64,000 bases of DNA from Peristeroidobacter agariperforans (lineage in GTDB: Bacteria > Pseudomonadota > Gammaproteobacteria > Steroidobacterales > Steroidobacteraceae). A program made the translations under genes and the position numbers. Shown here piece after piece: positions 1 through 7,414 of this stretch; position 1 is the first letter of the stretch, and every line of letters starts with the position of its first letter. Under the pieces are notes generated by a model, which worked only from the letters and a program-made list of their open reading frames with translations, was not told the origin of the DNA and ran no database searches. The stretch lies in NCBI RefSeq assembly GCF_004138335.1, contig NZ_RYFW01000004.1, positions 124,001-188,000 of the forward strand, given 5' to 3'.

Positions 1-302
1 TTGGCCTGCAGTTCGTCGATGGCGGCGTTGTGCTTCTTGGTCTGCATGGTCTTCAGCTGCATCAGCTGCGCCGTGCCGGCGGCCTTGCTCTTGGTCTCCT
101 CTTCGAGGCAGGCGCCGAACGCGTTCACTTCCTCGTTGTAGGCTTTGAAAGCCTGCATGGCGGCGACCATTTCCGGCTCGGAGGCCGTCTTGCCGTCGGG
201 AATGCTAGCCGGGGGCTTCGGGAAGGCGCATTCGGCCTGGGCGGTAGCCACGCCAAAGGCGAGGGCGAAGGCAGCGCCGATGGTGAGCAACTTGCGATTC
301 AT
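1..302 (-). CDS. Small secreted protein, truncated by window edge
   Basis: Reading leftwards from ATG at 302, the frame stays open to base 1, so the C-terminus is missing. The visible 100 residues start with a Sec signal peptide ending at AQA-EC, then ECAFPKPPASIPDG. They are clearly similar to the neighbouring gene at 530-901: both have a Cys after the signal cleavage site, a P-x-S/T-x-(L/I)-P-DG segment, a second Cys, and a TKKHNAA / TKRHNAA motif near the end. The two are therefore tandem paralogues on the same strand, separated by 227 nt. I do not recognise the family. The two conserved Cys suggest a periplasmic disulfide and the rest looks helical. Confidence 0.8.
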   Translation of the reverse strand, partial: MNRKLLTIGAAFALAFGVATAQAECAFPKPPASIPDGKTASEPEMVAAMQAFKAYNEEVNAFGACLEEETKSKAAGTAQLMQLKTMQTKKHNAAIDELQA

Positions 303-359
303 TACTTGTCTCCAGCTGATCCGTGAGCGTGAGCCGTTGTAACGGCGGACACAGCGGGC

Positions 360-392
360 ATCGGCCCTACGAGCGTTCGCTTAAGGGCCGAT
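360..392 (-). terminator. Inverted repeat between the tandem paralogues
   Basis: Arms ATCGGCCCT and AGGGCCGAT form a perfect 9-bp inverted repeat with a 15-nt loop. It lies downstream of the 530-901 gene and upstream of the 1-302 gene on the minus strand. No T-run follows, so terminator is a guess; it could equally be a structured leader or an operator for the second gene. Confidence 0.35.
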
Positions 393-529
393 CTCTCAGT
401 ACCTCGTACAACTGCGACGGCGGTCGCACAGATTCGAGGGGTCTGATGGAAAACGTGAAATGGATCGCCGGGCGGCGCGGGCGGGGGGCACGGCGCTTTC
501 ACATAAGCACCGTGCCCGGATACGTCAAA

Positions 530-901
530 TCAGCTCTTCTTTTCGCGGGCCTTGAACACTTTCACCTGCTCGTTGAAGCGGGCGGCGGTGGACTCCAGCT
601 CCTCGACCGCAGCGTTGTGACGCTTGGTGTGGATGGCCTTGATCTGCTCGACCTGGTCGGCCGGCGCCTCGGGGCCGGCGGCCTCGATGCGCGTGTTCAT
701 TTCGGTTTCCAGGCAGTTCAAATAGGTCGTGACTGCGCTGTTGTATTCCTTGATGGCCTTCATGCCGCCGACCATTTCGTCCTGGGTTGCGGTAGCGCCG
801 TCGGGCAGGCCGGTCGGCGACTTGGGATAAGAGCAGTCTGCGCTTGCGGTGGCGGCCGCGAGGCTGGTCAGCAGCGTGACGCTAATAATGGTTTTGATCA
901 T
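530..901 (-). CDS. Small secreted protein, tandem paralogue
   Basis: 123 residues from the ATG at 901, where the Sec signal peptide begins (MIKTIISVTLL...SA-DC). Longer upstream readings run across the modB promoter region and have no signal peptide. The mature part has two Cys (after the signal, and in the YLNCLE segment), then an amphipathic helical region with TKRHNAAVEEL and a Lys-rich C-terminus. It is homologous to the truncated protein at 1-302, so this is a local duplication. Function unknown; a periplasmic location is inferred from the signal peptide. Confidence 0.8.
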   Translation of the reverse strand: MIKTIISVTLLTSLAAATASADCSYPKSPTGLPDGATATQDEMVGGMKAIKEYNSAVTTYLNCLETEMNTRIEAAGPEAPADQVEQIKAIHTKRHNAAVEELESTAARFNEQVKVFKAREKKS

Positions 902-1036
902 GACGAATCCTCTAGCGGCTTTCCGAATACGCCAGCATCTTAAGGCGCGCCCGCGCCGCTTGGCTATGCTCAAAACGTCGACGATCTGCAGACGCACCGG
1001 CCGGGCCGTTTGCACGACTCCTCTATACTGTCGCGC

Positions 1037-1726
1037 ATGATGCTCACCGCCGCCGAGGTGGACGCCGTCCGCCTGAGCCTGTCGATCGCCCTGCGCAGCG
1101 TGCTGTTCAGCCTGCCGCTGGCGATCCTCGTGGCCTGGCTGCTGACCCGGCGGAAGTTCCGCGGCGGGCTGTTGCTCGATGCTTTTGTGCATTTGCCGTT
1201 GGTGCTGCCGCCCGTCGTGGTTGGCTACTTGCTGTTGTTGTTGTTTGGAATGCGCGGGCCCATCGGCGGTTGGCTATATGCGAACTTCGGCATCCAGCTC
1301 GTCTTTACCAGCGCAGGTGCGGCGCTGGCCACTGCGGTCATGAGTTTTCCGTTGATGGTGCGGGCCATTCGCATCTCGCTGGAGGGTGTCGATGCCGGCC
1401 TGGAAGATGCGGCGCGCACGCTTGGCGCGGGTGCCTTGGATCGATTCTTCACGGTGACGCTGCCGTTGATGTTGCCCGGCATTCTCGCCGGCGCGGTTAC
1501 GGCGTTTTCAGCGGGGCTCGGCGAGTTCGGTGCGGTCATCACGTTCGTTTCAAACATTCCCGGCGAGACGCGCACGCTGCCGTTGGCCCTGTACACCGCG
1601 CTGCAGACGCCCGGGGGCGACGCAGTGGCGGCCCGTCTGGCGGCGGTGTCCTTCTCGCTCGGTCTGATCGGATTGCTCGCGGCTGAATTCATCGCGCGCC
1701 GCGTGCGCCGGATGTTGGGAAGGTAG
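1037..1726 (+). CDS. modB: Molybdate ABC transporter permease ModB
   Basis: 229 residues, the usual ModB length. It forms the membrane channel of the ModABC molybdate importer in the inner membrane. The protein has five to six hydrophobic segments and the EAA loop in the second half (LEDAARTLGAGALDRFF, followed by VTLPLMLPGI), which docks onto ModC. An ATG pair at 1037/1040 is the likely start; the reading that opens at 1010 adds a non-conserved stretch. TATACT at 1024-1029 would place transcription start very near the ATG, so a leaderless message is possible. modC follows after 8 nt, so the two are co-transcribed. modA is not in this operon but convergent on the other strand. Confidence 0.93.
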   Translation: MMLTAAEVDAVRLSLSIALRSVLFSLPLAILVAWLLTRRKFRGGLLLDAFVHLPLVLPPVVVGYLLLLLFGMRGPIGGWLYANFGIQLVFTSAGAALATAVMSFPLMVRAIRISLEGVDAGLEDAARTLGAGALDRFFTVTLPLMLPGILAGAVTAFSAGLGEFGAVITFVSNIPGETRTLPLALYTALQTPGGDAVAARLAAVSFSLGLIGLLAAEFIARRVRRMLGR

Positions 1727-1734
1727 CGCGCCGC

Positions 1735-2850
1735 ATGTTCAGTATCCGCGCCAAGAAGCGCCGCGATGGCTTCGTGCTCGATGTGGACATCGAAGTTTCG
1801 GCGCCCGGCGTCGTTGCGCTGTTCGGTCGCTCCGGTTGCGGCAAGACGACACTGGTCAACGTCATTGCGGGCCTGCTGGCGGCGGATGAAGCGCACATCG
1901 TGATCGACGGCTGGGCGCTCGATAAGAACGGCAAATCGCTGCTGGCCGAGCATCGGGGCATCGGCTACGTGTTTCAGGATGCGCGATTGTTCCCGCACTT
2001 TGATGTGATGGGGAACCTGCGCTATGGCGAGAAGCGGGCGAAGTCACATCGCGATGCGCCGCGCATCACGCTCGAGGTGGTCGCGCCGTTGCTCGGGCTC
2101 GAGCCGTTGCTGACGAGGCGAGTACATCAGTTGTCCGGCGGTGAACGCCAGCGCGTCGCGTTGGGGCGGGCGCTACTGACCAACCCACGTCTGCTGATTC
2201 TCGATGAGCCGTTGGCGTCGCTCGATGCCGCGCGCCGTGAGGAAGTGCTGCCGTATCTGGAAAAGCTGCGCGACGAGCTGGCGATTCCCATGATCTATGT
2301 CAGTCATCAGTTCGAAGAAGTGCTGAGACTCGCGACGCACGTCGTGTTGATGGAGAAAGGGAAGGTTCTGTCGCAGGGCTCTCTGGATGAGCTCAGCTTG
2401 CATCCGGAGTTACGCGCCATCGTCGGGCCGGAAGCCGTGGGCGCAGTCATTCACGGCCTGGTTGAATCGGTCGATGGCGGGACGGGCCTTGCGAATATTC
2501 GAGTCGGCAACAACGTGCTGCGAATCCACTTGCGAGAGGCGCGAGCGGGCGCTCACATCCGCGCACAACTGCTGGCGCGAGATATCATTCTCGCGACTAC
2601 TCGACCCGATAATCTCAGCGTTCGAAACATCATGACCGGCACGATCGCGCGGATCGTTCCGGACGATGAGAATACGCAGCTGGTCTACGTCGATATCGGC
2701 GGCGCGTCGATTCTGTCGCGCGTAACCGGGGCCGCGTCGGTTGCCCTCGGCCTGCGCGCTGGATTGCAGGTGTGGGCGCTGGTGAAGTCAGTTTCGATTC
2801 GGGGACATGCGTTCGTTGAAGCCGCACCGAGGCAGCAGCCGGCCCTTTAG
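1735..2850 (+). CDS. modC: Molybdate ABC transporter ATP-binding protein ModC
   Basis: 371 residues. The ATPase domain has Walker A GRSGCGKTT (about 31-39), signature LSGGERQ (133-139), Walker B LLILDEP (153-159) and the switch His in YVSHQFEE. The C-terminal third (about 230-365) is the TOBE/MOP module that binds molybdate or tungstate and gives feedback control of uptake. It lies 8 nt behind modB. Its 3' end faces modA tail to tail, 16 nt away. Length and the MOP-type tail distinguish it from sulfate or Fe(III) ABC ATPases. The partner ModE here lacks a MOP domain, so ModC carries the only MOP module in this locus. Confidence 0.93.
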   Translation: MFSIRAKKRRDGFVLDVDIEVSAPGVVALFGRSGCGKTTLVNVIAGLLAADEAHIVIDGWALDKNGKSLLAEHRGIGYVFQDARLFPHFDVMGNLRYGEKRAKSHRDAPRITLEVVAPLLGLEPLLTRRVHQLSGGERQRVALGRALLTNPRLLILDEPLASLDAARREEVLPYLEKLRDELAIPMIYVSHQFEEVLRLATHVVLMEKGKVLSQGSLDELSLHPELRAIVGPEAVGAVIHGLVESVDGGTGLANIRVGNNVLRIHLREARAGAHIRAQLLARDIILATTRPDNLSVRNIMTGTIARIVPDDENTQLVYVDIGGASILSRVTGAASVALGLRAGLQVWALVKSVSIRGHAFVEAAPRQQPAL

Positions 2851-2866
2851 GTTCAGGACTTCATTA

Positions 2867-3658
2867 TCAGTTTGCTGCCGCGCCGCTGCTCAGGATCGTG
2901 AAGCCTGCTTTGGTGAAGATGGCGCGGGCTGCGTCGCTGCGCAGGAACTTCAGGAAGGAGTTCGTCTCGGGCGAGGCGCTGGTCGTTGCCGCGACCGGAT
3001 AAGTGATGGGTGCATGCGATGACTCGGGAAACAGATCGACGATTTGTACCTGCGGTTCGACGGCAGCGTCCGTCGCATACACGATGCCGAGCGGCGCTTC
3101 GCCGCGGGCCACATACATCAATGCGACGCGAACGTTGTCTGCTCGCACGAGGCGAGGCTCGATCGCAGACCACAGATCAAGATTGCCGAGCGCGGCCTTG
3201 GCGTACTTGCCGACCGGCACCGAGTCCGGATCCCCGGTGGACAGCCGGCCGTTCCGGCCGAGCACTGCAAGCAAGGGCGCGCCTTTCTGTAACTTCAATC
3301 TGACTCTGCTGTCCTTCGGCGCGATCAGCGCCAGGCGATTGCCGAGTAGGTCGCTGCGCGTTTCGGCCTTGATGAGTTTGCGCTCCTGCAGATAGTTCAT
3401 CCAATCCTGGTCGGCGGACAGGAACGCGTCGGCCTGTGCGCCCGATTCGATCTGCTTGGCCAACGCGGAGCTGGCGGCAAACGAGAACTTCACCGGCACG
3501 TTGGATTGCTTGGTGTACAACGGCCCGGCCTGCTGCAAGACATCGGTCAGTGATGCCGCGGCGAACACCAACAGGGGTTCGCGCTGCCTTTCGGCTGGCG
3601 TGGCGGTCTGGGTCAGCAGCAGGGTTGCGATGAGCAGATGCGCCAGGGTTTTGATCAT
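2867..3658 (-). CDS. modA: Periplasmic molybdate-binding protein ModA
   Basis: 263 residues with an N-terminal Sec signal (hydrophobic 6-18, cleaved near TPAE) and no lipobox. The mature N-terminus LLVFAAASLTDVL is the hallmark of ModA; further ligand-loop residues appear in FSFAASSALAKQIESG and DAFLSADQDWM, followed by GEAPLGIVYATDA. It captures molybdate or tungstate and delivers it to ModBC. The gene is transcribed towards modC and away from modE, with 80 nt between its start and modE. Most genomes have modABC in one operon, so this split, opposed arrangement implies separate promoters. Confidence 0.93.
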   Translation of the reverse strand: MIKTLAHLLIATLLLTQTATPAERQREPLLVFAAASLTDVLQQAGPLYTKQSNVPVKFSFAASSALAKQIESGAQADAFLSADQDWMNYLQERKLIKAETRSDLLGNRLALIAPKDSRVRLKLQKGAPLLAVLGRNGRLSTGDPDSVPVGKYAKAALGNLDLWSAIEPRLVRADNVRVALMYVARGEAPLGIVYATDAAVEPQVQIVDLFPESSHAPITYPVAATTSASPETNSFLKFLRSDAARAIFTKAGFTILSSGAAAN

Positions 3659-3738
3659 GGTGCCACCACGAGTGCTGCCGGTGCTTGGATCGCGATCGTC
3701 GCTGCGCTACTTTCGCGCTTCGCCCGGGGAGACCAACG

Positions 3739-4164
3739 ATGAGCCGGCTCAAGATTACGTTGCGTGTGGATTTCGATTCCGACCATGCCATCGGACCGGG
3801 CAAGGTGGCGCTGCTCGAGAAGATGCGAGATTCCGGCTCGCTGTCGCAGGCAGCTCGCGAGCTGGACATGAGCTATCGCCGCGCCTGGCAATTGCTCACC
3901 AGCCTCAATCAGACCTTCCGTGAGCCTCTCGTCCTGACGAGCACAGGCGGCACCGGCGGCGGAGGCACGACGCTGACCAAGTTCGGCGAATCCGTCGTCG
4001 CGGCGTATCGGCAATTCGAAAAAGAGACCAACACTCGCGCCGAGAAGTACTTCGGCTCCATGCTCAAGACCGTGAGCGTTCAGCGCGAAGGCACGCGCCG
4101 CTCCATCACTCGCACACAACGCTCGCCAGCCGCGGCAGCGGCCAAGCGCGCGGCGTCTCGTTGA
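3739..4164 (+). CDS. modE: Short ModE-type molybdate-responsive regulator
   Basis: 141 residues starting at MSRLKITLRVDFD. It carries only the ModE winged-helix domain: LLEKMRDSGSLSQAARELDMSY is the helix-turn-helix, with the YRRAWQLL recognition helix that is typical of ModE. E. coli ModE (about 262 residues) adds two MOP repeats that bind molybdate; they are absent here. The tail after about residue 110 is basic and Ala-rich, perhaps DNA-contacting. It is divergent from modA, so it probably controls modA and itself. How it senses molybdate without MOP domains cannot be told from sequence. The ATG at 3739 is chosen because conserved residues start immediately after it. Confidence 0.88.
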   Translation: MSRLKITLRVDFDSDHAIGPGKVALLEKMRDSGSLSQAARELDMSYRRAWQLLTSLNQTFREPLVLTSTGGTGGGGTTLTKFGESVVAAYRQFEKETNTRAEKYFGSMLKTVSVQREGTRRSITRTQRSPAAAAAKRAASR

Positions 4165-4232
4165 TGGAGCTGCGTTCACTTGTTCAATAGTCCAGCTTGA
4201 GCTTCTTCCAGCCACGCCGAGCGAGATGTCGG

Positions 4233-4256
4233 CGCGATATCCCTGAGGATATAACG
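4233..4256. promoter_or_regulatory. modE box: ModE-box-like palindrome
   Basis: Half-sites CGCGATAT and ATATAACG are separated by 8 nt. The core ATATCC-N4-GGATAT is a perfect inverted repeat. From memory the E. coli ModE operator has half-sites CGTTATAT and A(C/T)ATAACG at the same spacing; the right half fits fully and the left at 6 of 8. It sits 69 nt beyond the modE stop codon, not in front of modA or modB, and is followed by an SD-like GGAGG and ATG at 4275. Confidence 0.5.
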
Positions 4257-4355
4257 GGGGTGGAGGGTGGCGCTATGTCCGATACTTCATATCGCGTTCG
4301 GCGGCGCATCGGTGCGCCCAGTCCAATCGCACTGTCCTCTTCCGTAGCCCAACCT

Positions 4356-5423
4356 CTACAGCGCCGGCAACTTCAGCGCCTCAGCAATCCTCTCCCACGG
4401 CACCAGCTTGAAGTTCTGTGCCGCCGCCGGCGACGTGTTCTTCCCATCCTGCGCGACAAACACGCCATGCGGGAACGCGGAGCCAAGCGACGCGCTGGTT
4501 ACATCGATGCCATCGGTATCGCTCGTCCCATCGATGCCTGCCGGACTTGGCACGATGGCGAATTTGCCGATGAACTTGTTGTCGCCGTCGCGGTGATACA
4601 CGTTGTATTCATTCGAACCCTGGCTCGAGACGAGCAGATATCCGCTGGTTCCGGAGCCGTAGAAAATCGCCACACCTTCGGCGTCATCGGTCAGATTGCC
4701 GTTGGCAACCGTGTCGACGGATGTACGATCGCTCCCGCCGCCCGGCGCAGCGGAGTAGCGCCAGAGCCCGACGTCTTCTTCGGCGATATATAGAACGCCG
4801 GTCCCATCATCCGCGGCACAACCTTCGGCTTGGGAGCCAACGCCGAACTCGCGAACCAATCGAGCGCCAACTCGCTCGCCGCGAGCTTCGAGTTGCCATT
4901 GTTTGTAGCGACCGGAGTCGCCGTCGTTGGCGAATACGAAGTACTCGCCGGCAGCGCTGCGGTACATGCAAAGCCCGTAGGGATCGGCCATGCCCGTGGG
5001 AATCTTCCCGTCGGCAACATTGCTCAAGCGCCCGTTGGCATCGACGGCGTAGAGCGCCAACGTTTGGTCAGTACGATTCGTCGCCGCGACGATGGCGACC
5101 GGCTGGCCAGCAACGACGAACCCATAACGAAGATCGACATTGTTCATCCGGCCATCCGGCAGCGACTGCACCCGCTTGCCTGCCAGGTCGTAAAGGTCCA
5201 GTCCGTTCTTCTTATCGGTGCCGATGATCAAGCTGCGAGACGGGTCGGTGGGGTGCACCCAGATGGCTGGATCGTCGGCGGCGTCGTTGGCGCTGGCGAC
5301 GGGCTCGGTCTCGACCGAGGCGAAGACGGGCTTTGCAGCTTTGGACGGCAGGCCATTGTCCTGGGTGATGCCGCAGCCGGCGAGCAGGGTGAGCGAGAGC
5401 AGGCAAGGTAGCGAACGTTGCAT
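4356..5423 (-). CDS. Beta-propeller phytase, lipoprotein
   Basis: 355 residues. The N-terminal signal ends with lipobox LLAGCG, so the mature protein is probably a lipoprotein facing the periplasm or outside. Family features: DDPAIWVHPTDPS near residue 50, GTDKKNGLDLYDL, the NNVDLRYGF segment, the acidic AEGCAADD and YIAEEDVGLWRY, and DTDGIDV with ASLGSAFPHGVFVAQDG at the end. These acidic residues bind the Ca ions needed to hydrolyse phytate to lower inositol phosphates. Length matches typical 3-phytase of this class. The gene stands alone; the upstream gene on this strand is the Lrp-type regulator 171 nt away, and a PhoD phosphatase lies at 14.1 kb. Confidence 0.9.
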   Translation of the reverse strand: MQRSLPCLLSLTLLAGCGITQDNGLPSKAAKPVFASVETEPVASANDAADDPAIWVHPTDPSRSLIIGTDKKNGLDLYDLAGKRVQSLPDGRMNNVDLRYGFVVAGQPVAIVAATNRTDQTLALYAVDANGRLSNVADGKIPTGMADPYGLCMYRSAAGEYFVFANDGDSGRYKQWQLEARGERVGARLVREFGVGSQAEGCAADDGTGVLYIAEEDVGLWRYSAAPGGGSDRTSVDTVANGNLTDDAEGVAIFYGSGTSGYLLVSSQGSNEYNVYHRDGDNKFIGKFAIVPSPAGIDGTSDTDGIDVTSASLGSAFPHGVFVAQDGKNTSPAAAQNFKLVPWERIAEALKLPAL

Positions 5424-5594
5424 TCAATGACTCCGCCGACGTGTCGTGCGTCGGTCTTACAGTTGAAACCCAATCCTAGCGGGCGTGTATTGCGATTCTT
5501 CTACGTCGTTGCACCCAGTCTATAGACGGGCGGCTGACGGCTGCCTGTCAGGTCGCGTCAGCGAGAAATCAGTTTCGTCACAGCGAAGTCATCT

Positions 5595-6056
5595 TCATCG
5601 GATCGGCAATTCCCGCGCCTTCTGCACCGTGCGCAGCGCGAAGCTCGAATGGACCCGCGCCACGCCGGGCAGCCGGGTGAGGTGCTTGCTGTGGAGGCGT
5701 TCGAAGTCGGCGGTGTCCGCGACGACGACGCGGACGAAGAAGTCATAGTCCCCGGTCATCAGGTAGCACTCCATCACCTCGGGAATCTTGCGCACGGCCT
5801 CCTCGAATTTGCGCAGGTCGGTTTCGTCCTGCCGGTCGAGTGTGATGTTGACGAACACGTTGACCGGGCAGCCGACCTTCTGCTGGCTGATCAGCGCCGT
5901 GTAGCCCTCGATCACACCCGATTCCTCGAGTTGCCGGATGCGTCGCAGGCAGGCGGATTCCGACATGTTGACGCGTTCGGCGAGCGCGCTGTTCGGGATC
6001 CGGCCTTCGTGCTGCAGCGCCTGAAGGATGGCGCGATCGAAGCGGTCGAATTTCAT
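5595..6056 (-). CDS. Lrp/AsnC-family regulator, probably of ald
   Basis: 153 residues from MKFDRFDRAILQAL, the standard start of this family; the longer reading to 6107 adds unrelated residues. The N-terminal helix-turn-helix includes ALAERVNMSESACLRRIRQLEESGVI. The C-terminal RAM/AsnC ligand domain includes VMECYLMTGDYDFFVRVVV, the amino-acid-binding pattern. It is divergent from alanine dehydrogenase, with 137 nt between the two starts. In other bacteria such paired Lrp proteins (AldR, PutR-like) activate or repress the neighbouring catabolic gene in response to the amino acid. Control of ald by alanine is therefore inferred. Confidence 0.88.
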   Translation of the reverse strand: MKFDRFDRAILQALQHEGRIPNSALAERVNMSESACLRRIRQLEESGVIEGYTALISQQKVGCPVNVFVNITLDRQDETDLRKFEEAVRKIPEVMECYLMTGDYDFFVRVVVADTADFERLHSKHLTRLPGVARVHSSFALRTVQKARELPIR

Positions 6057-6193
6057 GGCGCAAGAATCCGTCAGGATTTCCAGGAGGTGCCGCAGAGTCT
6101 GCCACAAATGCGCTGGAAAGCGCCTGATTGGGGCGATTTCGTGCGCCGGCGCGGCTCTACATTTTTTAGCGTCGTCGCCCTCAACGAGGTCTT

Positions 6194-7306
6194 ATGCGTA
6201 TCGGCGTCCCGAAAGAGATCAAGAATCACGAATATCGCGTCGGTCTGGTGCCTGCGGGCGTTCGAGAGCTGGTGGCGTCGGGCCATCAAGTGATCGTGCA
6301 GAGTACGGCCGGTGCGGGAATCGGGGTCGAGGATGCGGCCTATGCCGCCGCGGGCGCCAAGATCGTGGCGACCGCGAAGGACGTGTTCGACGGGGCCGAG
6401 ATGGTGGTGAAGGTCAAGGAGCCGCAACTGGTCGAGTGCCAGATGCTGCGTCCGGGGCAGGCCCTGTTTACGTATTTGCACCTGGCCGCCGACCCTGCGC
6501 AGGCGAATGCGCTGATGGCGTCGGGCGCGACGGCCATCGCTTATGAAACAGTCACTGCGGCCAATGGTTCGCTGCCGCTGCTCACGCCGATGAGCGAAGT
6601 GGCGGGGCGCATGTCGGTGCAGGTTGGAGCGTCGTCGTTACAGAAGGCGAATGGTGGATTGGGTGTGTTGCTCGGCGGCGTGCCGGGCACCGCGCCGGCA
6701 AATGTCGTGGTGCTGGGCGGTGGCGTGTCGGGCACGGCCGCTGCGGAAATTGCAGTCGGCATGCGTGCTGACGTGACTGTGGTCGATCGCTCGCTCAGGC
6801 GTTTGCGTGAGCTGGATGCGCTATTCGCAGGTCGTTTGAAGACGATGGCCTCGACCGCCGAAGCCATCGAATCGTTGGTGATCCAAGCGGATCTCGTCAT
6901 CGGTGCGGTGCTGGTGGTTGGAGCTGCCGCGCCGAAGCTCGTGACACGTGCGATGGTGAGCAAGATGAAGAAGGGCGCGGTGATGGTGGATATCTCCATC
7001 GACCAGGGCGGCTGCTTCGAGACCAGCCGGCCGACTACGCATGCCGATCCGACGTTCGTCGTCGATGGCGTCGTTCACTACTGCGTTACCAACATGCCCG
7101 GCGCCGTGCCGCGTACGTCGACGTTTGCGTTGACCAACGCAACGTTACCCTATGTGAAACAACTAGCCGATCTTGGCGTCGAGCAAGCACTGGCCGCCGA
7201 TCCGCACCTGGCGGCGGGCTTGAATGTTCATGCGGGCGCCATTACCTGTGAAGCAGTGGCTCGCGATTTGAAACTGGCGTATCAGCCGTATCGTGTCGCC
7301 GCCTGA
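6194..7306 (+). CDS. ald: Alanine dehydrogenase
   Basis: 370 residues, full length. It catalyses reversible oxidative deamination of L-alanine to pyruvate and ammonia with NAD, in the cytoplasm. The start MRIGVPKEIKNHEYRVGL is diagnostic. The catalytic Lys lies in VVKVKEPQ (about 75) and the catalytic His in FTYLHLAADP (about 95). The Rossmann motif VVVLGGGVSGTAAAEIA is near 172-188. The C-terminal part DQGGCFETSRPTTH with VTNMPGAVPRTST is also conserved. An SD GAGG lies 6 nt before the ATG. It is divergent from an Lrp/AsnC regulator and followed by a strong intrinsic terminator at 7382-7408. Confidence 0.96.
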   Translation: MRIGVPKEIKNHEYRVGLVPAGVRELVASGHQVIVQSTAGAGIGVEDAAYAAAGAKIVATAKDVFDGAEMVVKVKEPQLVECQMLRPGQALFTYLHLAADPAQANALMASGATAIAYETVTAANGSLPLLTPMSEVAGRMSVQVGASSLQKANGGLGVLLGGVPGTAPANVVVLGGGVSGTAAAEIAVGMRADVTVVDRSLRRLRELDALFAGRLKTMASTAEAIESLVIQADLVIGAVLVVGAAAPKLVTRAMVSKMKKGAVMVDISIDQGGCFETSRPTTHADPTFVVDGVVHYCVTNMPGAVPRTSTFALTNATLPYVKQLADLGVEQALAADPHLAAGLNVHAGAITCEAVARDLKLAYQPYRVAA

Positions 7307-7327
7307 CGTACTTTCGAACAAGTGTGA

Positions 7328-7408
7328 ACGCTCGGTGAGCGTGGTTACATAGCCAGCGTTGACACCCAGATCCCCCTGTTGAGCCCGCTGTATGGCGGGC
7401 TTTTTTTT
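7328..7408 (+). ncRNA. Possible 3'-UTR small RNA downstream of ald
   Basis: The 3' untranslated region after ald has a short hairpin (ACGCT/AGCGT, 7328-7342), an unpaired C-rich segment with GATCCCCC at 7369-7376, and then the terminator hairpin. The candidate at 9331-9424 has the same order: hairpin, GATCCCC, five nucleotides, hairpin starting AGCCC. C-rich single-stranded segments are typical of small RNAs that pair with ribosome binding sites. I see no separate promoter, so it could be only the ald 3' end or a processed product. Confidence 0.3.
7382..7408 (+). terminator. Intrinsic terminator of ald
   Basis: AGCCCGC and GCGGGCT form a 7-bp stem with a 6-nt loop, followed directly by an eight-T run. 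It lies 75 nt after the ald stop codon, between ald and the convergent MFS-acyltransferase gene. Confidence 0.92.
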
Positions 7409-7414
7409 GGCGGA

